Below are positions 26,061 through 33,822 of a stretch of 64,000 nucleotides of DNA, in pieces. The position numbers were made by a program, and so were the translations under genes. The notes below the pieces were generated by a model. It did not search any database and had not been told where the DNA came from. It saw only the letters and a list, made by a program, of their open reading frames with translations. The stretch comes from an uncultured Winogradskyella sp. (lineage in GTDB: Bacteria > Bacteroidota > Bacteroidia > Flavobacteriales > Flavobacteriaceae): NCBI RefSeq assembly GCF_947496485.1, contig NZ_CANMCZ010000003.1, positions 434,001 through 498,000 on the forward strand, given 5' to 3'. Position 1 is the first letter of the stretch. The number at the start of each line of letters is the position of its first letter.

Positions 26061-26909
26061 TTATTCTTTGGCTTTAATTAATTCAGTAAGTTTAGTCAGT
26101 ATAGTTGACAAATCATCTTTGTTTTCTGTCAAGTTTGTTTCCATCTCTTCTAATTTTAAATAATAGGGGTTTATTTCTGTTACCTCTACTTCTATCGTTT
26201 TTAGTCCTTGTACTTTAAAGGGATCACTGTATATATTTATTCCATTATATACTGATCCGAAATCTAAACCATTCTTAAAAGGTACTACGATGCTATTAGC
26301 AGTATGAGTTTTTTCAACAAAACTACTATCATCTTGTTTATCGTAATAGGTACATTTAATAACAATATTTAAATTAACAAAGGGATACTTTTTAGTTGAT
26401 TTCGACTTTGTATAAGTCATATTAACATCTATAATCTTAAAAACAAAAAGCGACTTTTCATCAATTAATTTTGGAGTTAGCGATAGTTCTAATGCATTCG
26501 TCTCTATAGATTTTGAGAATATTTTTCTGCTAAAATTTAACTCTGGTAAATTTATATCATAGCTTTTTTTACTATTAGCTACTTCGGTTTCAAAATCTAA
26601 GGTGTTTTTGGCTTTATAAGTTTGCGTAAACTTCTTTTTTCTGTCTTTGATAATTTTTCCTAGGTAATCGGGCAACTTTAATAATTGCTCAATAATAAGT
26701 TCAGTGCCAGAAATACCACTAATATCTATACTACTCATGGCTATTGTCCTAGGACTTGAGGCTTTCGTTATTTCTAAATGAGCTAATTCAGCTTGGGTCT
26801 TAATCTTTTGGTAAGCATTAGAGTTTACTGTACCATAGCTATTAAGTTTGGTTGTTGAGCATGACATCAATAGGGAGATGGTGAATAAAGAAAGTAATAT
26901 TTTTTTCAT
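26061..26909 (-). CDS. Lipoprotein of unknown function
   Basis: A 282-residue protein with lipobox SLLMSC (Cys17). The body is predicted mixed alpha/beta with strands such as ALELSLTPKLIDEKSLFVFKIIDVNMTY and a coiled-coil-like end (LEEMETNLTENKDDLSTILTKLTELIKAKE). No domain is recognised. It has its own regulon box (26967-26982) and so is controlled separately from the genes downstream, from which a hairpin divides it. The box starts 4 nt after the stop codon of the response-regulator gene. Confidence 0.72.
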   Translation of the reverse strand: MKKILLSLFTISLLMSCSTTKLNSYGTVNSNAYQKIKTQAELAHLEITKASSPRTIAMSSIDISGISGTELIIEQLLKLPDYLGKIIKDRKKKFTQTYKAKNTLDFETEVANSKKSYDINLPELNFSRKIFSKSIETNALELSLTPKLIDEKSLFVFKIIDVNMTYTKSKSTKKYPFVNLNIVIKCTYYDKQDDSSFVEKTHTANSIVVPFKNGLDFGSVYNGINIYSDPFKVQGLKTIEVEVTEINPYYLKLEEMETNLTENKDDLSTILTKLTELIKAKE

Positions 26910-26935
26910 AGTTAGGTATAATGGTTAATAGTATT

Positions 26936-26982
26936 CAAATTTTAAAAATTATAATCAAGTTTAAAATACCCAATAAATGGTA
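26936..26982 (-). promoter_or_regulatory. Regulon promoter b: dyad box plus -7 element
   Basis: The box at 26967-26982 reads TACCATTTATTGGGTA on the minus strand. After exactly 23 nt comes AAAATTTG (26936-26943; 5 of 6 fixed positions of TAnnTTTG), then 26 nt to the start codon of the lipoprotein gene at 26909. Confidence 0.7.
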
Positions 26983-26986
26983 TTTA

Positions 26987-27607
26987 TTAAAATCTATATT
27001 TTTTCTCTAAAGCATAACGCATTAGTTCACCTTTACCTTTCAAATCCAGAATACGTGCCATATTTTTGCGATGCGTATCTACCGTATGAATACCAATAAA
27101 AAGCTCATCAGCAATTTCTCTAGAGGTTTTACCTTGAGCAATTAGTCCCAGGATTTCAGTTTGTCGCTTGGTTAAAACACCTTTGGCTTTTTTATTACTA
27201 TTATCTTCCGCATTAACTTCAATATTAGCATCGTAAAAAGTATTGCCTTTATAAACTGATCTTATGGCTTTTAATACATCTTCTAAAGGTGAATTTTTAA
27301 GTAAATAACCACTTGCTCCAGCGTCTAACATCTGTTGTATAGCATCTTTTTGATCAAACATGGTAAAGGCCAATACTTTGGTATGTGGAAGTTCTTTTTT
27401 AATATGCTTTGTAGCTGTAATACCATCCATTTTTGGCATTCTAATATCAGTAATTACCACATTGGGTTGTTTCAAACGTACTAGCTTTAAAAGGGCCTCA
27501 CCATCATTAGATGTACCAACAATTTCTATATCTTCTTCATATTCTAACAGCAATTTAATACCGTCTATAAGAGATTGATGATCTTCTGCTATAGCTAATC
27601 TTATCAT
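26987..27607 (-). CDS. NarL/FixJ-type response regulator
   Basis: A 206-residue protein with a receiver domain (phospho-acceptor Asp54 in ITDIRMPKMDG, acidic pocket EDH at 8-10, Lys104 in LKNSP). A LuxR-type helix-turn-helix follows (LTKRQTEILGLIAQGKTSREIADELFIGIHTVDTHRKNM, split here as residues 145-183). Members bind inverted repeats as dimers. The gene overlaps the kinase gene by 4 nt (ATGA), so the two are translationally coupled. The four dyad boxes of this region are the obvious candidates for its binding sites, and one drives its own operon. The target assignment is inference. Confidence 0.93.
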   Translation of the reverse strand: MIRLAIAEDHQSLIDGIKLLLEYEEDIEIVGTSNDGEALLKLVRLKQPNVVITDIRMPKMDGITATKHIKKELPHTKVLAFTMFDQKDAIQQMLDAGASGYLLKNSPLEDVLKAIRSVYKGNTFYDANIEVNAEDNSNKKAKGVLTKRQTEILGLIAQGKTSREIADELFIGIHTVDTHRKNMARILDLKGKGELMRYALEKKYRF

Positions 27608-29433
27608 AATGGTATATCTATTATTACTGTAGTTCCTTTGTTTTTATCAGACTCAATAGTGAGTTTACCATCCAAGTGCTCAACACGCTTATCAATACTG
27701 CTAATACCCATACCCTTATTAATTTTTGTGATTTGACTTGGGTTAAATCCCTTACCATTATCTTCTACCATAATATTAATACTATCCTCATGATTGGTTA
27801 AATGGATAGTAGTTTCAGTAGCTTGAGCATGTTTAATGACATTGGTTATTAATTCTTGAATAACTCTAAACAATGTCAACTCTAAACTATTCTCTAAACG
27901 ATTGTCCAATCCATGGTCTAAAACATCTATTTGTATTTTATTAGAAGTAGACACTTTATCTGCCATGTTTCTTACCGCTTTTAGAAGTCCTTGCTTGGCA
28001 ATCACACCAGAATTCTTAGCATGAGCAACACTGCGTACTTTTTGGTAGGCTTCTTCTATTAAATTATTAGTTTTATCAAAAAGTTCTGGCGAATCTTTAT
28101 CTTTTAAAGCATTAAAATGCAGTTTAACATTAGCCATAAGTCCACCTAAATCATCATGTAGATCATTAGCAATACGTTGCCGCTCTTTTTCTTGGCCTTC
28201 AATCATGGCATCGATAGCTGTAAGCTCCTGTTCTTTTAAAACAGTTGCTAATTTTTGAGATTCAATTTCTTTTTCTTGTTCTGCTAGTTTTTGTTTACGT
28301 TTGGTGTTTTTGAATATTAAGAATGCTATTACACTTCCCAAGGCTAAGCTTCCTCCAAGACCTATGGCTATGTTTTCATTTTGCTTTCTTTTGGATTCAC
28401 TTACAAAACTTCTTTTATCACTTTCGGCTTTCTCAGCTCTTACCTTTTCAAAATCTAAGCTAGCAATTGCTTCTCTATGTTTTTCTGATTTTATGCTATC
28501 AGACAATTTATAATACTCACTAAAGTTATGATATGCTTTTTTATAATTACCAAGTTTAGCATATATGTCTGCTAAGTTTTGTTTTACTATTGCTTTTCTA
28601 CTAAGAATATTTTCTACTATTGGAACAGAATCTGCCTTTAAAGTAAAAAATAATGCTTTATCTAATTCACTTTTGTAATTATAAGCAGTACCTAAATTGA
28701 TAAATGAATTGAAGTAATTATTTGAACTTTGAAAGGCTTTGTTATTAATAATGATATTATAACGTTTATTATAATAAAATAAAGCAGAATCAGGCATATT
28801 TAAGTCTTCACTGTACATAACACCAATATTAGAAAGTGTTCTCAGAAGAATTGTGCTATCTCGTTTTGTAAATCTGAATTTTAATGTTTCCTTATATTTT
28901 TTTAAAGCCATAGAATCGTTATCTCTAAATAGATAATAGTTTCCTCTTAGAAAAGATGCAGAAATTTTAAATTTAATATTATTAAATTTTTCAGCTTGAC
29001 TTCTAAGTTGCTCAATGTAATCCAACCTGTAAGGCTTTTTATCAATATAATTAGTTGATTGAGATAAACCAGAGAGAGCGGCTAATATTGTTAATGTATC
29101 TTGAATTTTTTCACCTATTTTCAATGCTTCATTATGATATATGAAACTTAGAGAATCATTTTGAGAAATTCTATGATAATAAGCCTTAAAATATGAAAAT
29201 TTAGCTAACCTTGTTTCCGATAAATTTTTAATAGACTCAACAGATTTTATATATTTTGATATAGAATCCTTATCCCTTAATTTACTATAATAAATTAACT
29301 TATAATACTCTTTATCGATAAAAGTTGATGATGATTTTATTTTATTTATAATTGTTTCATTTGGAGTTATTCTATCAAAATAATAGTATGTAGAGTCATT
29401 CTGTGAGAAACAGAATGACTCTACAAATAACAC
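27604..29433 (-). CDS. TPR sensor histidine kinase (HisKA_3 type)
   Basis: From the GTG at 29433 the protein has 609 residues. TPR-like helices cover about 50-320 (periplasmic sensor), a transmembrane helix lies near 354-374, and a coiled coil leads to the HisKA_3 dimerisation helix with phospho-acceptor His426 (RIANDLHDDLGG). HATPase_c follows with the N box ELITNVIKHA and G boxes DNGKGF and GMGISS. The start is a problem. The frame is open back to the stop of the gene upstream and encodes IIKKTAFLLIVLFVESFCFSQ, an ideal signal peptide. GTG at 29433 would lose its Lys residues, and the only other possible starts are ATC codons at 29463 and 29460. It pairs with the response regulator downstream. 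Confidence 0.9.
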   Translation of the reverse strand: MLFVESFCFSQNDSTYYYFDRITPNETIINKIKSSSTFIDKEYYKLIYYSKLRDKDSISKYIKSVESIKNLSETRLAKFSYFKAYYHRISQNDSLSFIYHNEALKIGEKIQDTLTILAALSGLSQSTNYIDKKPYRLDYIEQLRSQAEKFNNIKFKISASFLRGNYYLFRDNDSMALKKYKETLKFRFTKRDSTILLRTLSNIGVMYSEDLNMPDSALFYYNKRYNIIINNKAFQSSNNYFNSFINLGTAYNYKSELDKALFFTLKADSVPIVENILSRKAIVKQNLADIYAKLGNYKKAYHNFSEYYKLSDSIKSEKHREAIASLDFEKVRAEKAESDKRSFVSESKRKQNENIAIGLGGSLALGSVIAFLIFKNTKRKQKLAEQEKEIESQKLATVLKEQELTAIDAMIEGQEKERQRIANDLHDDLGGLMANVKLHFNALKDKDSPELFDKTNNLIEEAYQKVRSVAHAKNSGVIAKQGLLKAVRNMADKVSTSNKIQIDVLDHGLDNRLENSLELTLFRVIQELITNVIKHAQATETTIHLTNHEDSINIMVEDNGKGFNPSQITKINKGMGISSIDKRVEHLDGKLTIESDKNKGTTVIIDIPL

Positions 29434-29466
29434 TATTAATAGGAAGGCGGTCTTCTTGATGATAAA

Positions 29467-30003
29467 TTAATTAAGAGGTAGTCCTTGAACTTCTGACTTT
29501 TTCTTTTTTTCTTGAAAAATAATTAATTCATTACAAGTATCTTCTTTAAAATTTTTAAAAGTTACTTCTATCCAAATTCTGTATTTTTCTTCTCTGGCCA
29601 AGTTAGCTACAGTCTTATTTTCAATAATTAAGTCTTTGTCATTATATTCTATTTTACCATGACCATTACATTCATAATATAAGGTATCATTATCTTTTTT
29701 TATAAACTTTAAATTTGATCCTTTTGGTATAGGAATTGAAAAATTAGCTATTCCTGTTACAGTGTTGTAATCGTTTTTAGGCGTAATTGATTCTTCTGTA
29801 TTGCAAAAATCGAATGAATTAGGAATGTATTGTGCAAATCCAAATGGCAAATCTAGATAGCCTTCAATAGCTTCCAATTTTTCTTCACAATTTTCAATCT
29901 TAATCTCATAATCTTTTTTGTCTTTTTCACATTTCTCACAACATCCATAAAATGCAACAAGCATAAGTGTTAATAATCCTAGTCTAAAAAATTTAGCTTT
30001 CAT
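29467..30003 (-). CDS. Lipoprotein, first gene of the two-component operon
   Basis: A 178-residue protein with a lipobox (LMLVAFYGC, Cys21) followed by Cys- and Lys-rich residues (CEKCEKDKKDYE) and a short coiled coil. The rest is beta-rich (ANFSIPIPKGSNLKFIKKDN, YRIWIEVTFKNF), with three further cysteines. No domain is recognised. Its stop codon lies 33 nt before the kinase GTG and in the same frame. Because it is co-transcribed with the kinase and regulator and preceded by box c, it may be the outer-membrane sensor or partner of the kinase. That role is inference. Confidence 0.72.
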   Translation of the reverse strand: MKAKFFRLGLLTLMLVAFYGCCEKCEKDKKDYEIKIENCEEKLEAIEGYLDLPFGFAQYIPNSFDFCNTEESITPKNDYNTVTGIANFSIPIPKGSNLKFIKKDNDTLYYECNGHGKIEYNDKDLIIENKTVANLAREEKYRIWIEVTFKNFKEDTCNELIIFQEKKKKSEVQGLPLN

Positions 30004-30035
30004 TTGTATAGGGTTTTAATGGTTAGTTACGAAAA

Positions 30036-30082
30036 CAAAGATGCGAAGTAGGAAAACATCACAACATACCCAATAAGGGGTA
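30036..30082 (-). promoter_or_regulatory. Regulon promoter c: dyad box plus -7 element
   Basis: The box at 30067-30082 reads TACCCCTTATTGGGTA on the minus strand. After exactly 23 nt comes CATCTTTG (30036-30043; 5 of 6 fixed positions of TAnnTTTG), then 32 nt to the start codon at 30003. This promoter would drive the lipoprotein, kinase and regulator genes, giving autoregulation. Confidence 0.72.
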
Positions 30083-30155
30083 TATTAAAGTCATTAAGTT
30101 ATAAAATAATTAGGAATTAACAGGAAAAGTAGGGCAAACTACCTAAAAAAAGAGA

Positions 30156-30341
30156 TTATATAAAAATAAATTTAACCGCAGCAATCATAGCTATAAAACC
30201 TATAAATGCAATAAGTACCCAAATAGTACCTTTATAATGTTTTTTGTGAAGTGGAAGATCTTTACGGTACTGATAGGAAATAATTATAACAAAGGCTATA
30301 AAAAATAATATTCCAAAAATCAATTGACCAGTACTAAACAT
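30156..30341 (-). CDS. Small two-helix membrane protein
   Basis: The start is placed at the ATG at 30341 (MFSTGQLIFGILFFIAF), giving 61 residues. The frame is open nine codons further but those codons encode an unlikely charged leader. Two transmembrane helices (about 5-22 and 40-60) flank a basic loop (YRKDLPLHKKHYKG). It resembles small conserved flavobacterial membrane proteins of unknown function. It is divergent from the MazG-like gene, with 53 nt between the starts. Confidence 0.7.
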   Translation of the reverse strand: MFSTGQLIFGILFFIAFVIIISYQYRKDLPLHKKHYKGTIWVLIAFIGFIAMIAAVKFIFI

Positions 30342-30394
30342 TAGTTTATTTTTATGCAAAAATAGCAATTAAGCGACTAATAAACTAACATACT

Positions 30395-30781
30395 ATGCAA
30401 GATAAAATCAATGCTGTAAAAGCATTTCATACCGCCTTTAAAATAGGTCATCGTGAAACACCAAAAGCCAACTTAGGCATAGAAAAAAATATGCTTCGTT
30501 ATAAATTAATGCGCGAAGAAAATGAAGAATACCTAGAGGCCGCTAATGACAATGATTTAGTTGAAGTTGCAGATGCTTTGGGTGATATGCTTTACATATT
30601 ATGCGGAACAATAATAGAACACGGTATGCAGCATAAAATAGAAGAAGTCTTTGAAGAAATACAACGCAGTAATATGAGCAAATTAGGCGAAGATGGTGAA
30701 CCAATTTATAGAGAAGATGGAAAAGTACTAAAAGGACCTAATTACTTTAAACCACACATAAAAGAAATTTTAGACAAATAG
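30395..30781 (+). CDS. MazG-like nucleoside triphosphate pyrophosphohydrolase
   Basis: A 128-residue cytoplasmic protein. REENEEYLEA and EVADALGDMLYI provide the EExxE and ExxD metal-binding pattern of the all-alpha NTP pyrophosphatase superfamily (MazG/PRA-PH). The single-domain length suits this branch. It should hydrolyse (d)NTPs or related nucleotides to monophosphate and pyrophosphate, possibly for pool cleaning. It ends 26 nt before the convergent ilvE gene. Confidence 0.85.
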   Translation: MQDKINAVKAFHTAFKIGHRETPKANLGIEKNMLRYKLMREENEEYLEAANDNDLVEVADALGDMLYILCGTIIEHGMQHKIEEVFEEIQRSNMSKLGEDGEPIYREDGKVLKGPNYFKPHIKEILDK

Positions 30782-30807
30782 TTAGCATTTCAACTACCAA
30801 ACAAAAT

Positions 30808-31875
30808 CTAACACACTTTTACACGCCATCCAAAAGGATCATTTGATTGGTTAGTTTGTATATCTGTAATACGCTTTTTTAGCGAAGCACCATAGGTGTT
30901 TTCTAGAACTGGTAATTCGTAATCTTTACCCTTAAAACCAAAACCAGAAATAGGTGAAATAACAGCTGCTGTACCAGCACCAAAAAGTTCTTTAAGACTT
31001 CCGTTTTCTGATGCCTCAACAAGTTCAGAAACTTTGATTTTTCTTACTTCAGTTTTAATACCTTCTGCTTCCGCAATGGTTAAAATACTTTTTCTTGTTA
31101 TACCATCTAATATTCTATCGCTTGTTGGTACAGTAAGTAAGGTGTCATTAATTCTTACGAATATATTCATAGCTCCAGCTTCTTCAATATATTCGTGAGT
31201 ATTATCATCTGTCCAAATTACCTGCTGATAGCCTTTTTCTTTAGCTAATTGAGTAGGATAAAATTGACCCGCATAATTACCACCAGCCTTTGCAAAACCA
31301 ACACCACCATTCGCAGAACGCGAATAATGTTCTTCAATAAGTACGTTTACTTTTCCAGAAAAATAAGGTCCAGAAGGTGCACAAGCTATAATAAACTTAT
31401 AAGAATCAGCTGGCGAAGCATGAAATCCTTTACCAGTGGCAAACATAAATGGGCGAACGTAAAGAGCACTGCCATCCGTGGTTGGGATCCAGTCTTTTTC
31501 AATCTTCAAAAGTTCTTTAAGACCATTCATAAAATATGCTTCTGGTATTTCTGGCATAGCCAAACGTTTGGCAGAAATATTCATTCGCTTAACATTATCC
31601 ATTGGTCTAAATAAAAACACATTGTTTTCTGAATCTCTGTAAGCCTTCATACCTTCGAAGATAGACTGTCCATAATGAAAAATCTTTGCAGAAGGTTCTA
31701 AACTTATAGCCTGATAAGGCATAATTTTGGGTGTTTGCCATTGTCCATCCTCATAATCACATACAAACATATGATCTGAAAAAACACGACCAAAACTCAA
31801 ATTACTAAAATCAACATCATTAATTTTAGAAGTTTGGGACATTTCAACTTCAATATTGCCTGTACTAATAGCCAT
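30808..31875 (-). CDS. ilvE: Branched-chain amino acid aminotransferase
   Basis: I take the ATG at 31875 (MAISTGNIEVEMSQTSK) as start, giving 355 residues, the usual length of the long bacterial BCAT form; the 19 codons upstream are not conserved-looking. Fold-type IV PLP features are present: YGQSIFEGMKAYR, LYVRPFMFATGKGFH, and the PLP lysine in GFAKAGGNYAGQ. The late GTAAVISPI binds the phosphate. It transfers amino groups between Leu/Ile/Val and 2-oxoglutarate. A TATTTTTG (31897-31904) on the minus strand is a likely -7 element. Confidence 0.95.
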   Translation of the reverse strand: MAISTGNIEVEMSQTSKINDVDFSNLSFGRVFSDHMFVCDYEDGQWQTPKIMPYQAISLEPSAKIFHYGQSIFEGMKAYRDSENNVFLFRPMDNVKRMNISAKRLAMPEIPEAYFMNGLKELLKIEKDWIPTTDGSALYVRPFMFATGKGFHASPADSYKFIIACAPSGPYFSGKVNVLIEEHYSRSANGGVGFAKAGGNYAGQFYPTQLAKEKGYQQVIWTDDNTHEYIEEAGAMNIFVRINDTLLTVPTSDRILDGITRKSILTIAEAEGIKTEVRKIKVSELVEASENGSLKELFGAGTAAVISPISGFGFKGKDYELPVLENTYGASLKKRITDIQTNQSNDPFGWRVKVC

Positions 31876-31896
31876 AATTTTCAATAATTTATAAAG

Positions 31897-31904
31897 CAAA
31901 AATA
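31897..31904 (-). promoter_or_regulatory. Putative -7 element of ilvE
   Basis: TATTTTTG on the minus strand matches TAnnTTTG and ends 21 nt before the chosen ilvE start. It supports the shorter start; a codon further upstream would leave this promoter inside the gene. No TTG at good spacing. Confidence 0.4.
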
Positions 31905-31948
31905 CGTAATCATTACCGTTAAAAAAAGGCAAAATTCCTCTAAATTGT

Positions 31949-31956
31949 GTAAATTT
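31949..31956 (+). promoter_or_regulatory. Putative -7 element of the DUF4920 gene
   Basis: TAAATTTG matches TAnnTTTG and ends 36 nt before the start codon at 31993. No -33 TTG at proper spacing was seen. Confidence 0.35.
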
Positions 31957-31992
31957 GTAATTCGATAATTAATCAATTAAAACTCATAAATA

Positions 31993-32496
31993 ATGAAAAA
32001 AATAATCTTATTTACAGCACTCTGTTTAGCTTTTACAGCTTGTAAAAATGAAGTAAAAACTACTGAAAATAAAATGGAAGAGGTAAAAAAAGAAATTGCT
32101 TATGCTTCCTTTGGTATGGAAATAAATGATGCAGATGCTTTATCGGCTGAGCGTATGATGGAGCATTATAAAAACATGAAAGTTGGCGATACGGTTAATT
32201 CCAAAATGAGAGGTACTATTGCTGAAGTGTGCTCCAAAAAAGGCTGTTGGATGAAATTGGACGTTGGTAATGAGGATGTAATAAGAGTAACTTTTAAAGA
32301 TTATGGCTTTTTTATGCCACTAAATGCAACTGGCGAAGTTGTGATTAATGGTAAGGCTTTTGTGACCGAAACATCAGTAGATGACTTAAAACATTATGCA
32401 GAAGATGCTGGTAAATCTGCAGAAGAAATAGCAGCGATTACTGTACCTGAGCGTACGTATGCCTTTGAAGCAGATGGTGTATTGCTTAAGCAATAA
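31993..32496 (+). CDS. DUF4920 domain lipoprotein
   Basis: A 167-residue protein with lipobox LAFTAC (Cys16). The core contains GTIAEVCSKKGCWMKLDVGNE and VRVTFKDYGFFMP-type strands, which characterise DUF4920, a small beta-rich Bacteroidota domain with a conserved Cys pair. Its biochemical role is not established. The next gene, a lipoprotein with a heme-c motif, begins inside its last codons. The overlap suggests co-translation and perhaps a shared redox or metal-related job in the envelope. Confidence 0.88.
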   Translation: MKKIILFTALCLAFTACKNEVKTTENKMEEVKKEIAYASFGMEINDADALSAERMMEHYKNMKVGDTVNSKMRGTIAEVCSKKGCWMKLDVGNEDVIRVTFKDYGFFMPLNATGEVVINGKAFVTETSVDDLKHYAEDAGKSAEEIAAITVPERTYAFEADGVLLKQ

Positions 32497-32920
32497 GTAT
32501 AAGACACTCTTCTTCTTAATTTTTGTTGTAACAATCAGCGCTTGCAAAAAAGAAGTTAAAGAAGAGAAAAAAGAAGAATTGATAGTTTATCAGCCTTCAG
32601 AAATGGCGAACCTCATGAACGAGTTTTATGAGTATAACGCGTCACTTAAATCGGCAATTTTATCTAATGAAGATTTAGAGCAAATGCCAGAACGGTTTTT
32701 AAAAATTCATTCGGCTGAGATGACAGACTCGAGTGGCAGAAATTCAATTTTTAATGGTTTTGCTCCAGCATATATCAATAGTCAAATGAAGGTATTAGAC
32801 ACCTTATCTAGATTAGATTTAAGAACACGATATAACAACAACATCAATATGTGTTTAGCATGTCATAAAACTGAATGTGTTGGACCAATACCAAGAATTA
32901 AAAAATTGTTGATTAAATAA
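32474..32920 (+). CDS. Lipoprotein with a single heme-c motif
   Basis: The ATG at 32474 is the likeliest start (MVYCLSNKYKTLFFLIFVVTISAC), giving 148 residues and a lipobox ending in Cys. A Lys/Glu-rich spacer and helical body follow. Near the C-terminus MCLACHKTECVGP contains CxxCH, the covalent heme-c attachment motif. A distal methionine ligand cannot be identified. It overlaps the DUF4920 gene by 23 nt in another frame. It could pass electrons to a periplasmic partner; that is inference. Confidence 0.75.
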   Translation: MVYCLSNKYKTLFFLIFVVTISACKKEVKEEKKEELIVYQPSEMANLMNEFYEYNASLKSAILSNEDLEQMPERFLKIHSAEMTDSSGRNSIFNGFAPAYINSQMKVLDTLSRLDLRTRYNNNINMCLACHKTECVGPIPRIKKLLIK

Positions 32921-32922
32921 GT

Positions 32923-33606
32923 TTGAAACGAAAAATAATCACCACATCAGATGGATCTAAAACCATACAGATAGAGGATTGGAACGAACAGTATCATTCC
33001 GTCCATGGTGCAATTCAAGAGGCAAACCATGTGTTTTTAAAACATGGTTTGCTTTTTTATTCTGAACAGGTTTTAGAATCCAAGCCCATTTCAATCCTAG
33101 AAATAGGCTTCGGCACAGGACTCAATGCCTTCCTAACACTTATTGAAGTTAAGAAAAATAATCTAAATATCAATTATGTTGGTGTAGAAGCTTATCCTGT
33201 AGATTTTGAAGAAATTAATCAACTCAATTATGTAGAGTTAATTTCTGAAGCGCATACTGATATTTTTCAAAAACTACACACTTCACCTTGGGAAGCACAA
33301 CATAACATTACAACAACATTCCAATTAGAAAAGCAAAAAAAATACTTTAAGGATATAAATGCTGAAAATGAATTCGATATCATCTATTTTGATGCCTTTG
33401 GTGCTCGAGTACAACCCGATTTATGGACAGAAGATATTTTTAAAATTATGTACAAAGCACTCAGAGATAATGGTGTTTTAGTAACATATTCTGCTAAAGG
33501 TAGTGTGAGAAGAGCCATGCTAGCGGTTGGATTTACTGTAGAGCGACTTCCTGGGCCACCAGGAAAACGCGAAATGCTTAGGGCAACGAAGTATTTAACA
33601 AAATGA
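32923..33606 (+). CDS. mnmD: tRNA 5-methylaminomethyl-2-thiouridine methyltransferase MnmD
   Basis: A 227-residue Rossmann methyltransferase starting at TTG. SAM-binding ILEIGFGTGLNAFL and a later DIIYFDAFGARVQPDLWTEDIF, then VTYSAKGSVRRAMLAVGF and PGPPGKREMLRAT, match MnmD (the MTase half of the E. coli MnmC protein, here as a stand-alone form). It performs the last step of mnm5s2U34 formation on tRNAs for Lys, Glu and Gln. It starts 2 nt after the heme-c lipoprotein gene. Confidence 0.9.
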   Translation: MKRKIITTSDGSKTIQIEDWNEQYHSVHGAIQEANHVFLKHGLLFYSEQVLESKPISILEIGFGTGLNAFLTLIEVKKNNLNINYVGVEAYPVDFEEINQLNYVELISEAHTDIFQKLHTSPWEAQHNITTTFQLEKQKKYFKDINAENEFDIIYFDAFGARVQPDLWTEDIFKIMYKALRDNGVLVTYSAKGSVRRAMLAVGFTVERLPGPPGKREMLRATKYLTK

Positions 33607-33644
33607 AATGAGTAAAATGTTGAGAGCGCGCAAAGAACCTTAGT

Positions 33645-33676
33645 AATATTCGGCGAAGTCCAGCGTTGCGAATATT
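33645..33676. repeat. Inverted repeat between mnmD and trpB
   Basis: AATATTCG (33645-33652) and CGAATATT (33669-33676) pair perfectly around a 16-nt loop. No T tract follows on either strand, so it is not a standard terminator. There is no Trp-rich leader peptide. Function unknown. Confidence 0.4.
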
Positions 33677-33822
33677 AAGAAAAACGAAACATTCAGCAAT
33701 GTATTCAAATATAAATATCGCAATTAAACCCTATTATTTTTGCTTAAAACAAAACCAATTGTAATTCTAATTTACCTTCAAATTCGTTAACTTGCACTGC
33801 TATTGAAAACAGAAAATTTATT

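Noticed and set aside
30095..30150. Possible terminator of the small membrane gene at 30.16 kb
   Set aside because: Only about five paired bases (GTAG/CTAC) and a short T run on the minus strand; too weak to call.
33645..33676. trp attenuator
   Set aside because: No leader peptide with Trp codons and no T tract after the hairpin.
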